Source: Christiangramia sp. OXR-203
Lineage (GTDB): Bacteria; Bacteroidota; Bacteroidia; Flavobacteriales; Flavobacteriaceae
DNA length: 64,000 nucleotides
Assembly (NCBI RefSeq): GCF_034372165.1
Contig: NZ_CP139698.1
Coordinates: 1,178,001-1,242,000 of the forward strand
Direction of reading: 5' to 3'
Position 1 is the stretch's first letter. Each line of letters begins with the position of its first letter. The position numbers and the translations under genes were made by a program. Below are positions 28,503 through 37,169 of this stretch, piece after piece. Under the pieces are notes generated by a model. It was not told where the DNA came from and ran no database searches. It worked only from the letters and a program-made list of their open reading frames with translations.

Positions 28503-28520
28503 ATAGGGGATTTCCCCTAT
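28503..28520. repeat. GGGG/CCCC palindrome upstream of the lipoprotein array
   Basis: ATAGGGGA, TT, TCCCCTAT: 8-bp arms, loop of two. It follows the regulator stop by 32 bp, but no T run follows, so it is more likely an operator than a terminator. Its right half is the CCCC box of the shared upstream block. Confidence 0.55.
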
Positions 28521-28554
28521 AAATTTGAGGAACACATTTATATATATTTACATA
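28511..28554 (+). promoter_or_regulatory. Conserved upstream block A (before first array lipoprotein)
   Basis: TTTCCCC, 7 bases, TTG, 15 bases, TATATTTACATA. The same layout with identical spacing occurs at 37170-37213 before the fifth array lipoprotein; about 30 of 44 positions agree. It looks like a promoter with an upstream activator box. The leader to the ATG at 28865 would be about 310 nt, with further CCCCC motifs at 28573 and 28609. Confidence 0.55.
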
Positions 28555-28670
28555 GATTTCTAAAAGAGGTTGCCCCCATCTTCACAAAATCTTTCCTACA
28601 CTAAGATCGCCCCCGATCCCTACTACTTGATAAATTGAAAAGAATCATCTCATTTGAGATACCATATATT

Positions 28671-28867
28671 ATTTATTAACCATTCGAAAATTTATTAACC
28701 AAAACTCTGTAATTATGAAGTAGATAGTCACTCCCACCTGGTTCAATCTGAACCGGAAAACTCGTAAGATTAGATCTTAAGAACCTTTATCCATGAACAT
28801 ATATCGTTCCCTGGACCAGACATTTATTAACCATTCTCAAAATTTTAACCTAAACAATTTAATTATG
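28671..28867 (+). repeat. Duplicated translation leader before first array lipoprotein
   Basis: The stretch 28671-28717 is repeated at 28822-28867 (both contain ATTTATTAACCATTC, then AACC, and end in AATTATG). The first copy's ATG at 28715 is followed by AAG and a TAG stop; the second is the true start of the lipoprotein gene at 28865. The first copy looks like the remnant of a lost paralogue start, or a two-codon leader ORF. Confidence 0.6.
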
Positions 28868-30370
28868 AAAAAATTTAATTTATACCTCATGATACTTTCG
28901 ATGTGTGCTTTACTGTTCACTGGATGTAGTGCTGAGGATACGAAAGAAACTCTCAATGATTCATCGCCCACAGCTACATTGTCTTTTGGAGCAGTATTGA
29001 ATCAGGCAGAAAGAGCTCAGGCCGATCAAAAAGATCATTTAGCAGATTTTCCTGTATGTTCCGATGCAACACCGGATCATGCACGTTATGTACTATCCGG
29101 TCCTGTTAACGTAGGGACAATGCAAAATCCTGCGGAAGTTAAAATTAGTTCGAATCCAGGAGATTACGACAACGACGGAGAGGATGAATTCTTCACCTTA
29201 GAGTCTGATGATCTAGAACTACCGGAAGGAAACTATACTCTCGAATATTTTGCAGTCTATGATTCCAATGATATTCTAATATGGGTTGCTCCATTAGAGG
29301 GAGAAGATTTAGCTAACTATGTTGATAATCCAATATCCTCTAATGGATTCTTTTTATCTGCTGGAACTAAGAAATATTTAGATGTAGACGTTTTATGCTA
29401 TGACCAGCGTATGGTCAATGAATATGGATATTTATTCTTCGAATTAGAAACTTTTAAAGCGATAGATTTCTGTGTATTCGGAAATTACTGTGATGAAAAT
29501 GGGCGTCACTTCGTTGCACGCTATAGTGTAGATGTATGGGTTTATGAGAACGGCGCTAAAGGTGAACAGCTTTATAACGATGTAAAGAATAATGTGGCAT
29601 TAGTAGACGGTGAATATGCTTCCGAGCCAGTTTGTTTCGCTTTACCTGATACGAGTGCAGATGATGAGTATTATTTTGAAATTACTCTTCTAAATGGACC
29701 TGGTTATTCTAGTGATGATGCAGGTACAATAATTCGAGAAGGAGTAGTAACCGAAGCTGAGGTAAGATCATTCTTTGATGGTGATGATAATCTAGATTAC
29801 TATCACTTTAGAGAAGGTGAAGAAGATTGCGGAGATGATAATGTTCCAATTTTTCCAGATCCAACAGATGATGCGATGGTGTATAAATCGTGTTTAAAGT
29901 CTTTAAATGACTCTGGCGTGGTGGCTTTTGTATATGCTAAACTTGAAGGAAACAAACTTACTACAAACACCTATGGTTTTGATACTACTCCAAACCAGAT
30001 GCACCCGCAACACATTCATGGTTTTGAAGATGATAGGAATTCAACTTGTCCTCCTGAGAGTGCTGCCGACGATAGAGAATCCGGTACTGCGGAATTTCCA
30101 TTTGAAGATAATAGATTTATAACTATTCCAGAAGGTGCGCCATTTTATGGACCGGTGCAGTTATCTCTAAATTATGCAGACGATAGCTTCCCAATGTCAG
30201 ATAATACAGGATATTTTTCATATCAGAGAGTCTTTATGCTTGATAATACCACGAAGAATCTCATAGATCCTCTTCAGCAAAAAGCGGTGGTTCTTCATGG
30301 TAGAATGGTAGATGGCTCTTACATAGCTACGCTTCCTGTTGCCTGCGGTGAACTTGAGAAAGTAAATTAA
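28865..30370 (+). CDS. Array lipoprotein 1: shared module plus His-rich C-terminal domain
   Basis: 501 residues from ATG 28865 (MKKFNLYLMILS); an in-frame ATG 72 bp upstream is rejected because it puts 24 residues before the signal peptide. Lipobox LFTGC, Cys21. Residues about 30-320 are the module shared by six genes here: LSFGAVL, a Cys-Ser-Asp element, the Ca-loop-like DYDNDGEDE, LELPEGNYTLEYF, AGTKKYLDVDVLCYD, MVNEYGYLFFELE, NYCDENGRHF, PVCFALPD, and a HFREG close. The C-terminal 170 residues contain HPQHIHGF (His380, 383, 385), and end VLHGRMVDGSYIATLPVACG, faintly like Cu/Zn superoxide dismutase or CHRD domains; a metal-binding role is only a guess. Not recognised as a described family. 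Confidence 0.75.
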   Translation: MKKFNLYLMILSMCALLFTGCSAEDTKETLNDSSPTATLSFGAVLNQAERAQADQKDHLADFPVCSDATPDHARYVLSGPVNVGTMQNPAEVKISSNPGDYDNDGEDEFFTLESDDLELPEGNYTLEYFAVYDSNDILIWVAPLEGEDLANYVDNPISSNGFFLSAGTKKYLDVDVLCYDQRMVNEYGYLFFELETFKAIDFCVFGNYCDENGRHFVARYSVDVWVYENGAKGEQLYNDVKNNVALVDGEYASEPVCFALPDTSADDEYYFEITLLNGPGYSSDDAGTIIREGVVTEAEVRSFFDGDDNLDYYHFREGEEDCGDDNVPIFPDPTDDAMVYKSCLKSLNDSGVVAFVYAKLEGNKLTTNTYGFDTTPNQMHPQHIHGFEDDRNSTCPPESAADDRESGTAEFPFEDNRFITIPEGAPFYGPVQLSLNYADDSFPMSDNTGYFSYQRVFMLDNTTKNLIDPLQQKAVVLHGRMVDGSYIATLPVACGELEKVN

Positions 30371-30377
30371 CATTATT

Positions 30378-30410
30378 GGTCTTCCCAAAAATTGGGAAGA
30401 CCTTTTTTTT
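30378..30410 (+). terminator. Terminator/attenuator after array lipoprotein 1
   Basis: GGTCTTCCCAA, AAA, TTGGGAAGACC, then eight T: 11-bp stem. It sits between paralogues 1 and 2, 24 bp before the ATG of gene 2, so gene 2 would depend on partial read-through unless it has an unseen promoter. Confidence 0.85.
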
Positions 30411-30434
30411 GGACACATACAAACAATTTATATT

Positions 30435-32288
30435 ATGAAAAAATTTAACGAGTATATGGCTGTGATTGCCATATTCGCGATGCTTTTTACATCGTGTACC
30501 AAGGAAGAATCTAGCGACGGTATAGCATCTTCGCCAGAGATGGGAACAATTTCATTTGGGACAATGCTAAATGAACTAACCGAGCAGGCACTTCAAAAAA
30601 ACCATCTTGCTGGGTTCCCGATATGTTCTGATGCCGATCCATCTTATGTTGAGATAGAAATAAGTGGTGATGGGTATGATGGTCCTGAAAGATTGGAAAT
30701 ACCACTTAGCGATGCACCTGCAGACTATGACGATGATGGAGAATTGGAATATTTTACATTAGAAGCTGAAGAACTTGAACTCCCCGCAGGAACCTATACA
30801 CTTGATTTCTTTGCAGTTTATTCAGCAAATGATGATTTAATCTGGGTAGCTCCTTCAATTGGAGGAACATTAGCAGAGTATGTAGACAGTCCTTTACCAA
30901 CTGTTATTAATCTAGCAGCTGGGACTAAAAAATACGTAGATGTTGAAGTTTTATGCTATGACCAGCGTATGGTAAATGATTACGGATATTTATTCTTTGA
31001 ACTAGAAACCAATACAGCTCTTGACTTCTGTTTCTTTGCAAATTACTGTATCGGTGATCGTCATTTCGTGGCAAATTATAGTGTTAGCATATGGTTAGGT
31101 GATGATGAAGATGGAACACCACTTTACACAAATGTACCTGCGCCCGTTAACAGCGAAGGAGAATTTTCTGCAGATCCTCTATGTTTTGCATTACCATCTC
31201 GTCCTGATGGAGTGGGACCCGAAGAAACATATTTATACTATGAAGTTACTCTTGAACCATGGAATGGATATTATCCAAACCCTGGAGATGATGTAATTAG
31301 TGGAACACTTAGCCAAAATGATATCGAAGGAAACTTTGATGGAGATGATAAAGTTGACTATGAGCATTTGAAATTTGGATGTGAACCAGACCAAAATACA
31401 TGTCCTGGACAGGATAACGATGATGATGGCCAGGGTGCAAGTTGTGATAACTGTCCAGATGACTTTAATCCAAATCAAGAAGATTCTGACAATGACGGGG
31501 TAGGAGATGCATGTGACAACTGCAAAGACAATCCCGGTGATATCTTTGGTTGCCCTGATGATGCTTGTATAGGAGATGATCCTGATGAAGACGGAATTCC
31601 AGCTTCATGTGATATTTGTGAACTTGGGGATGACAATGATGATGAAGATTTAGACGGAGTTCCAGATGCATGTGATGACTGTGTAAATGAACCTGGAAGC
31701 CCTGATAATGCTGGATGTCCAGATGACTCATGTATAGGAGAAGATTCTGATGGCGATACTGTACCAGATAGCTGTGATATTTGCGAAGATGGAAATGACT
31801 TAATAGACGAGAACAGAAATGGAATTCCAGATGATTGTGAAAATCCCAGTGGTGGTGGAGCATGTGAAACTGCTTTTATGTTTGGTGATACACCAATTAA
31901 TTCATTAAGTAATTCGAACAGATGGGGTTGGGCAGAATTGTTCGATGAATCAGATGGAAGTTCTCAAACTTTCAAAATTTGGGCCGGAGCAGGACAGAAT
32001 AAAACCTCAAAAGGTACTCATGTAGGTAATGCAACCGTAAGCTTAAATGAAGATGGCGATGTTGAGTTAGACATTGATATTTTTACAGATTATAGTTTTG
32101 ATGAACTGCATGTGAATCTATCAGAGGCGATGCCTTCAGGAAATACCGCGAAAGCCCCAGGACAATACAATCGTAATGGAGAAGTAAATGCAAATCAAAC
32201 TGAATATACGTTTGACTTCAATAATTCTGATGGAGACTTCTGGATTATCGTACATGCAGTTACCTGCGGAATAATAGATAATGATTAA
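30435..32288 (+). CDS. Array lipoprotein 2: shared module, thrombospondin type 3 repeats, C-terminal domain
   Basis: 617 residues. Lipobox MLFTSC. Residues about 30-320 are the shared module (DYDDDGELEYFTLE, AGTKKYVDVEVLCYDQRMVN, CFFANYC, KFGC). Residues about 323-475 are Cys- and Asp-rich thrombospondin type 3 repeats, e.g. DSDNDGVGDACDNC and DLDGVPDACDDC, which bind calcium in known proteins and form a rigid stalk. The last 140 residues start CETAFMFGD and contain SNRWGWAELFDE and FTDYSFDELHVNLSEAMP, a beta-rich end domain seen in secreted Bacteroidetes proteins. Probably an extended, calcium-stabilised surface lipoprotein. Function unknown. Confidence 0.78.
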   Translation: MKKFNEYMAVIAIFAMLFTSCTKEESSDGIASSPEMGTISFGTMLNELTEQALQKNHLAGFPICSDADPSYVEIEISGDGYDGPERLEIPLSDAPADYDDDGELEYFTLEAEELELPAGTYTLDFFAVYSANDDLIWVAPSIGGTLAEYVDSPLPTVINLAAGTKKYVDVEVLCYDQRMVNDYGYLFFELETNTALDFCFFANYCIGDRHFVANYSVSIWLGDDEDGTPLYTNVPAPVNSEGEFSADPLCFALPSRPDGVGPEETYLYYEVTLEPWNGYYPNPGDDVISGTLSQNDIEGNFDGDDKVDYEHLKFGCEPDQNTCPGQDNDDDGQGASCDNCPDDFNPNQEDSDNDGVGDACDNCKDNPGDIFGCPDDACIGDDPDEDGIPASCDICELGDDNDDEDLDGVPDACDDCVNEPGSPDNAGCPDDSCIGEDSDGDTVPDSCDICEDGNDLIDENRNGIPDDCENPSGGGACETAFMFGDTPINSLSNSNRWGWAELFDESDGSSQTFKIWAGAGQNKTSKGTHVGNATVSLNEDGDVELDIDIFTDYSFDELHVNLSEAMPSGNTAKAPGQYNRNGEVNANQTEYTFDFNNSDGDFWIIVHAVTCGIIDND

Positions 32289-32298
32289 CTGTTTACTA

Positions 32299-32324
32299 AA
32301 CCGGTCGTATAATTACGGCCGGTT
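32299..32324 (+). repeat. Intergenic stem-loop after array lipoprotein 2
   Basis: AACCGG-T-CGTA, TAAT, TACG-G-CCGGTT, ten pairs with one internal mismatch, no T run. Possibly an mRNA processing or stabilising hairpin. Confidence 0.6.
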
Positions 32325-32384
32325 AAATCTAACCTGATTTTAAATGTTAACCATTTTCAACATTAACCTTATAAACATAAAAAA

Positions 32385-33365
32385 ATGAAAAAATTTAAAA
32401 ATTATTTAGCTTTAGTAGTGGTAGCTGCTTTAGTTATGACCGGATGTAGTATAGAAGAGACTTCTTCTCCGGAAATTCAAGACGAAAATATGGCTTCGCT
32501 TTCTTTTGGAGCAGTATTAAATGATCTAATAAATGACTCACAGCAAAGAGCTCACCTGTCAGGTTTTCCAGAATGTTCAGATGCAGCCCCAGCCTATGTT
32601 GAGGTAATAATTACCGGAGCAGGTTATGACGGTCCAGATCCACTAATCATTGAGGTTAGCGATACACCTGGTGACTATGATGACGATGGTGAGGCCGAGT
32701 ATTTTACATTAGAAAGTGATGAGCTTGAACTTCCTGCAGGTTCATATATGCTAGAAGACTTTGTAGTCTATGATGATGATGATAATTTAATCTGGATTGC
32801 ACCAAAAGATGGATCAGCTATGGCTAATTATGTTGATGATGCACTTCCAACAGCAATAACCTTAAATGCGGGGACTAAAAAATATGTAGATGTCGAAGTT
32901 CTTTGCTATGATAAACGTATGGTTAATGAATATGGATATTTATTCTTTGAACTTGAAACTAATATCGCCTTGGATTTTTGCTTCTTCGCGAACTATTGTG
33001 ATGAAAATGGACGTCACTTTACAGCGATGTATTCAGTAAATATATGGTATGGAACAGATGATACTGGAGCTGTACTTTACTCTGGTGTAAGCCCAACTCC
33101 ACAGCAAACAAATGGTGGAGAATACTTTACCGAACCATTATGTTTTGCATTACCTATGCCTGCAGAGGGGGTAGATGATGATGAAGATTATCTATACTAT
33201 GAAGTCACTTTAATGCCATGGGCTGGTAATTATGGTACGCCTCCTACGATTGTAGAATCAGGAATGTTAAGTCTTGACGATATTGAAGATAACTTCGATG
33301 GAGAAGATGATGTTGATTACGAGCACATCAAATTTGGATGTGAATCTGAGGTTCAACCTCGCTAA
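32385..33365 (+). CDS. Array lipoprotein 3: shared module only
   Basis: 326 residues. Signal peptide ends VMTGC (Cys21). It consists of the shared module alone, ending at YEHIKFGCESEVQPR, and so defines the module's boundaries. It keeps DYDDDGEAEYFTLE, LELPAGSYMLED, AGTKKYVDVEVLCYDKRMVN, CFFANYCDENGRHF and PLCFALP. Closest to paralogues 2 and 4 by eye. The absence of any C-terminal extension, without frameshift, suggests that the module functions by itself. Confidence 0.78.
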   Translation: MKKFKNYLALVVVAALVMTGCSIEETSSPEIQDENMASLSFGAVLNDLINDSQQRAHLSGFPECSDAAPAYVEVIITGAGYDGPDPLIIEVSDTPGDYDDDGEAEYFTLESDELELPAGSYMLEDFVVYDDDDNLIWIAPKDGSAMANYVDDALPTAITLNAGTKKYVDVEVLCYDKRMVNEYGYLFFELETNIALDFCFFANYCDENGRHFTAMYSVNIWYGTDDTGAVLYSGVSPTPQQTNGGEYFTEPLCFALPMPAEGVDDDEDYLYYEVTLMPWAGNYGTPPTIVESGMLSLDDIEDNFDGEDDVDYEHIKFGCESEVQPR

Positions 33366-33370
33366 AACTC

Positions 33371-33405
33371 TAATCCAGGAGAAGTAACCAACTTCTCCTG
33401 GATTA
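33371..33405 (+). repeat. Intergenic stem-loop after array lipoprotein 3
   Basis: TAATCCAGGAGAAGT, AACCA, ACTTCTCCTGGATTA: a perfect 15-bp stem, starting 5 bp after the stop and without T run; 18 bp later comes the next ATG. Confidence 0.8.
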
Positions 33406-33423
33406 ATTAACCAAAATCGAATT

Positions 33424-35400
33424 ATGATGAAAATTTATAAAAAAATATTAGCGAGTATACTTTTGCTTTCTCTGCTTTTTACTTCCTGTTCAAAGGAAGA
33501 AGATAATGGGGATATCAATAATGATTCAGAAATGGCAAATTTATCATTTAGTACAATCCTTCTTGATTTCAATACCACACGATCTCAACAGAAAGATCAT
33601 GTTGCAGATTTCCCAATTTGCTCCGAAGCTGATCCCGCTTATGTCACAGTAATTTTAACGGGTGAAAATTATGAAGGTCCTGAGTCTCTTAACATACCAT
33701 TGACCGATTCTCCAGGAGATTACGATAACGATGGTGAGGCAGAATATTTCACTTTGGAGGATGATAACCTTGAATTACCGGCTGGACTTTACACGTTAGA
33801 AGAGTTCACGGTATACGATGAAAACGATAATTTAATTTGGGTGGCTCCCACTACGGATGGATCTTTAGGTTCCTACGTAGATTCACCATTACCAAAAGAT
33901 ATAAACTTAGTAGCTGGTACAAAAAAATACGTAGATGTTGAAATGCTGTGTTATGATAAGAGAATGGTAAATGAATATGGTTATTTATTCTTTGAATTGG
34001 AAAACAACTTAGCTTTAGACTTCTGTTTCTTTGCCAATTACTGTGATGAAAATGGGCGACACTTTACTGCAGACTATTCTGTAGATATATGGTATGGAGT
34101 CGATGATTCAGGAATTCCTTTATATACTAATGTTGGACCAACACCCGCTCAACACGAAGAAAGTGGTGAATATAATACTGATCCACTATGTTTTGCATTG
34201 CCAGAATTGCCTGAAGGTCTTGACGAAAATGATCCATATGTATATTTTGAAGCAACACTTTCCGATTGGGATGATAACTATGGAGATGTTGATCCATTAA
34301 TGATTTCGGGTACATTAAGTTATTCAGATATCATTGCGAATTTTATTGGTGATGAAGCTGTTGATTATAGGCACCTACGGTTTGGTTGTGGGGATGACGG
34401 TGGTGAAGTAGGCTGTGATCTGGATGATCCAGACGATGACTGTGATAATGATGGTGTTCCGAATAGAGAGGATCAGTGTCCTGGCGAAGATGATACTATT
34501 GATGTTGATGAAGATGGAATTCCAGATTGCATTGATGATTTAATTGACAGTGATAAAGATGGTGTAGCGGATTCTGGAGACAATTGTCCTTCTATTCCCA
34601 ACTCAGATCAAAATGATTCGGATAGCGATGGAATTGGCGATGCGTGTGATGATGACTTTTGTGATATTAATAATGCTAACTTAGACTGCGATAATGATGG
34701 TGTTCCAAATGGAGTGGATCAATGTCCAGGTGAAAATGATACTATTGATGTTGATAATGACGGGACTCCAGACTGTATTGATGAATTAATCGATAGTGAT
34801 GGTGATGGTGTTCCAGATTCAGAAGATCAATGTCCAGGTGAAAATGATACTATTGATGTTGATAACGACGGGACTCCAGACTGTATAGATAATTTAATCG
34901 ATAGTGATGGGGACGGAATAGCAGATTCTATAGATGACTGTCCCAATACACCAGCTAATACAACAGTAGACGAAGATGGCTGTGAAATTGTGCCAGAAGT
35001 TTGCGAAATAGGTATAGCTGACCAAGGTTGTAGTAAATATTTCTTATCTGAGACTGATGGTTTTGTTGAAATTTCTCAACCAGATGGTGCGATACCAGAT
35101 CCATATTTCTTAATTCCTGAAGGTGGTGGTTTCGATGATAGGATAGGATCAATTACAATTCAGTTAAGCGATGACCTGAAACCAGTGGTCACTATTAATT
35201 TAAATGAAGGGTACTTGGCAGATGATTATGTAATTGAAGTTCGTGATGAGAGCGGAAGTGAAATTTCATGTGTAGCACAAATTGGTGTAGATCCCCCATC
35301 AGGAAACAATCCTGATATTTTTGAGAATTTTACCACGACAGCTAATTTCGATTATCCATTTCAAGTAAGTATAGAGGTAAATGCCTGCACCACAGATTAA
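33424..35400 (+). CDS. Array lipoprotein 4: shared module, long thrombospondin type 3 stalk, C-terminal domain
   Basis: 658 residues; starts MMKIYKK, with ATG 33427 as alternative. Lipobox LFTSC. Residues about 30-322 are the shared module. Residues about 330-522 are thrombospondin type 3 repeats (DNDGVPN, DVDNDGTPDC, DSDGDGVPDSEDQC), including two nearly identical 36-residue units. The end domain, residues about 523-658, contains YFLSETDGFVEISQPDGA and differs from that of paralogue 2. Predicted as a long calcium-binding surface lipoprotein. It is the last gene before a strong terminator. Confidence 0.78.
   Translation: MMKIYKKILASILLLSLLFTSCSKEEDNGDINNDSEMANLSFSTILLDFNTTRSQQKDHVADFPICSEADPAYVTVILTGENYEGPESLNIPLTDSPGDYDNDGEAEYFTLEDDNLELPAGLYTLEEFTVYDENDNLIWVAPTTDGSLGSYVDSPLPKDINLVAGTKKYVDVEMLCYDKRMVNEYGYLFFELENNLALDFCFFANYCDENGRHFTADYSVDIWYGVDDSGIPLYTNVGPTPAQHEESGEYNTDPLCFALPELPEGLDENDPYVYFEATLSDWDDNYGDVDPLMISGTLSYSDIIANFIGDEAVDYRHLRFGCGDDGGEVGCDLDDPDDDCDNDGVPNREDQCPGEDDTIDVDEDGIPDCIDDLIDSDKDGVADSGDNCPSIPNSDQNDSDSDGIGDACDDDFCDINNANLDCDNDGVPNGVDQCPGENDTIDVDNDGTPDCIDELIDSDGDGVPDSEDQCPGENDTIDVDNDGTPDCIDNLIDSDGDGIADSIDDCPNTPANTTVDEDGCEIVPEVCEIGIADQGCSKYFLSETDGFVEISQPDGAIPDPYFLIPEGGGFDDRIGSITIQLSDDLKPVVTINLNEGYLADDYVIEVRDESGSEISCVAQIGVDPPSGNNPDIFENFTTTANFDYPFQVSIEVNACTTD
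34696..34911 (+). repeat. Tandem 108-bp repeat in array lipoprotein 4
   Basis: Two adjacent copies starting at 34696 and 34804, both opening GATGGTGTTCC and nearly identical over most of their length (they share CAATGTCCAGGTGAAAATGA and following bases). A related, more diverged unit starts at 34450. The period equals 36 codons of the thrombospondin type 3 stalk. Confidence 0.85.
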
Positions 35401-35488
35401 AAGGTGAAGAATTGACCCGTATAAATTAATTAACCGGGGGGTGACTAATTGTGCGGGTTAAATACTCATTCCACTGTGGAATGTGTGG

Positions 35489-35522
35489 AGCTGTCCGGAG
35501 TTTTCCGGACAGCTTTTTTTTT
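35489..35522 (+). terminator. Terminator after array lipoprotein 4
   Basis: AGCTGTCCGGA, GTTT, TCCGGACAGCT, then a T run: 11-bp stem. A 13-bp palindrome TTCCACTGTGGAA at 35469-35481 precedes it. Confidence 0.92.
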
Positions 35523-35838
35523 GAAAAAAATTAAAAAAAAACACTAAGTGAATTGAAAATAATTATATGTTAGAAGCTGAGGCTCAATAATATATGTAGG
35601 AATTATCTTCCTAGTAAAACGACAACACCTCTAATATCAATCATTTCAGCGTTCATTTATGTCAAATCTTAAAGCAGTTTTTTCTCGTCTAAAAACCAGA
35701 TAACTATGAGAAGATAAAAGTTTGTAAGAAATTGACTGTTAAAAGTTTAACTAAAAATGAAGTTAAAATTTATGGAACGAACCTTGTAAAAGCCTGAATG
35801 AAAAACGAAGTAAAATAAAATTTAAACAAAACCTACTT
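35523..35838. other. Intergenic region before astacin gene
   Basis: 316 bp, very AT-rich, no plausible gene on either strand. No consensus promoter or copy of the TTTCCCC block is seen. TTAAAAGTTTAA near 35738 is a weak inverted repeat. Confidence 0.4.
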
Positions 35839-36882
35839 ATGAGAAAATTGAAATTATTCTTCTGTCTACCAGTATTATCTTTATTTGCTTGTAGTGATGA
35901 CCCCATATCAGAAGAAATTCAAGTTGAAAATCAAAATCAAACAGAAAAAGTTAACTCGAATGATCCTTTGGTAGAAGTTGCCTATCCTGATTCCAAAGGA
36001 AATGTTACAGATATTTACTATACAGGTATGAAAATGCCGGTTGAAAACGTGAATGGTAAGTATATATACCAAGGTGATATCATTATCCCCAAAGGGAAGT
36101 CATCTAAGAGTCCGGTACAACTTATTTACGACTTCGAAGACATACCATCCAACAAGAGTGTCGGGAGAACCTCAGCATATTGGACAGATAACGTTGTTTA
36201 CTATGAAATAGATGGAAGTCTACCTAATAACGATAGAGTATATGATGCAATTAGCCATTGGGAAGCGAATACTAACATAGAGTTTGTTAAGCGTTCGGGC
36301 CAGTCTAATTACATTTATTTTACTCCTGGGTCTGGATGTTCGTCATACGTTGGAATGACTGGTGGGAGGCAGGAAATTACACTTGCCAGTGCATGTTCTA
36401 CAGGAAATACTATTCATGAAATAGGTCACGCTGTTGGTCTATGGCATGAACAAAGTAGAGTTGATCGAAATGATCATATCACTATTCATTGGGATAATAT
36501 ACAAAGCGGTAGAGAGTATAATTTTGAGACCTATGCTGCAGGAGGCTATGATGGCGATGAGTTTACAAGTACTCTAGACTTTGGTTCTATAATGATGTAT
36601 AGCGCTTATTCATTTTCAAATAATGGACAACCTACTATTACAAGAAAAGATGGGTCCCTTTACGGGGCACAAAGAAGTTCTCTATCAAATGGAGATATTG
36701 AGGGAATCAATTCTATGTATCCGGCAAATAACGAAGGAGAAACTGGAAATAGCTACATTAATGGTGAATACTATACTATAAGTGGTTTGACTGTTCTTCG
36801 CTATTCTGATGCTTGGTTCTATTATAGTAGCAATGGATGGAGAGAAGTTAGATTGTATAACGGATTTTGGTATTGGGCATAG
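35839..36882 (+). CDS. Astacin-like (M12A) metallopeptidase, lipoprotein
   Basis: 347 residues. Lipobox SLFAC, Cys18. A propeptide-like region runs to about residue 115. The catalytic domain carries HEIGHAVGLWHEQ (His193, Glu194, His197, His203) and the Met-turn SIMMYSAYSFS (Met253, Tyr254), the complete astacin set. After the protease, residues about 300-347 form a short aromatic tail with Tyr/Trp-rich strands (LRYSDAWFYYSSNGW). Predicted to be an active zinc endopeptidase on the cell surface. It stands inside the lipoprotein array, between paralogues 4 and 5, with its own terminator; it may process these proteins or host proteins, which is inference from position. Confidence 0.9.
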   Translation: MRKLKLFFCLPVLSLFACSDDPISEEIQVENQNQTEKVNSNDPLVEVAYPDSKGNVTDIYYTGMKMPVENVNGKYIYQGDIIIPKGKSSKSPVQLIYDFEDIPSNKSVGRTSAYWTDNVVYYEIDGSLPNNDRVYDAISHWEANTNIEFVKRSGQSNYIYFTPGSGCSSYVGMTGGRQEITLASACSTGNTIHEIGHAVGLWHEQSRVDRNDHITIHWDNIQSGREYNFETYAAGGYDGDEFTSTLDFGSIMMYSAYSFSNNGQPTITRKDGSLYGAQRSSLSNGDIEGINSMYPANNEGETGNSYINGEYYTISGLTVLRYSDAWFYYSSNGWREVRLYNGFWYWA

Positions 36883-36904
36883 TTAAAGTTAAAGCCTAAA
36901 TTTG

Positions 36905-36937
36905 AAAAACCCGATTATTGAAAAATAATCGGGTTTT
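36905..36937 (+). terminator. Terminator after astacin gene
   Basis: AACCCGATTATT, GAAA, AATAATCGGGTT, then T run; 12-bp stem. Confidence 0.9.
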
Positions 36938-37169
36938 TTGCGTAATACAATTTGAGTAAGTAGATGAACTAAGGACTATTAATTTTAGAAAAATTTTTAA
37001 TTTATTAGACCAAAGTTATATTGACAAATATAATATACTGCTTTCAAAAAGTTAATTCTATTTAGAGTAAATTATTATTTATAGCTAAATACACTAGTTT
37101 GAACATTTATTCCAGTACAAAAGTACTTGTTTAAATATTTTTAACTTAAAATTAACAAAAAATACGTGT
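36938..37169. other. AT-rich spacer before upstream block B
   Basis: No gene recognised. AGTAC/GTACT at 37114-37127 is a small inverted repeat. The region otherwise holds only AT-rich sequence leading into the conserved block at 37170. Confidence 0.4.

Noticed and set aside
28503-28520. Palindrome as terminator of the regulator gene
   Set aside because: The loop would be only two bases and no T run follows; the right arm is part of a block conserved elsewhere as a promoter element.
28793-28864. Upstream start for array lipoprotein 1
   Set aside because: It would put 24 residues before a complete lipoprotein signal and lies in the duplicated leader.
31465-31863. Open reading frame of 132 codons on the minus strand, rich in His and Leu
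   Set aside because: It is the antisense shadow of the Asp/Cys-rich thrombospondin repeats; its composition mirrors GAT/GAC codons and it has no start context.
34450-34911. Regular repeats that could suggest a CRISPR array
   Set aside because: The units are in-frame coding repeats of a thrombospondin type 3 stalk, without spacers of constant length.
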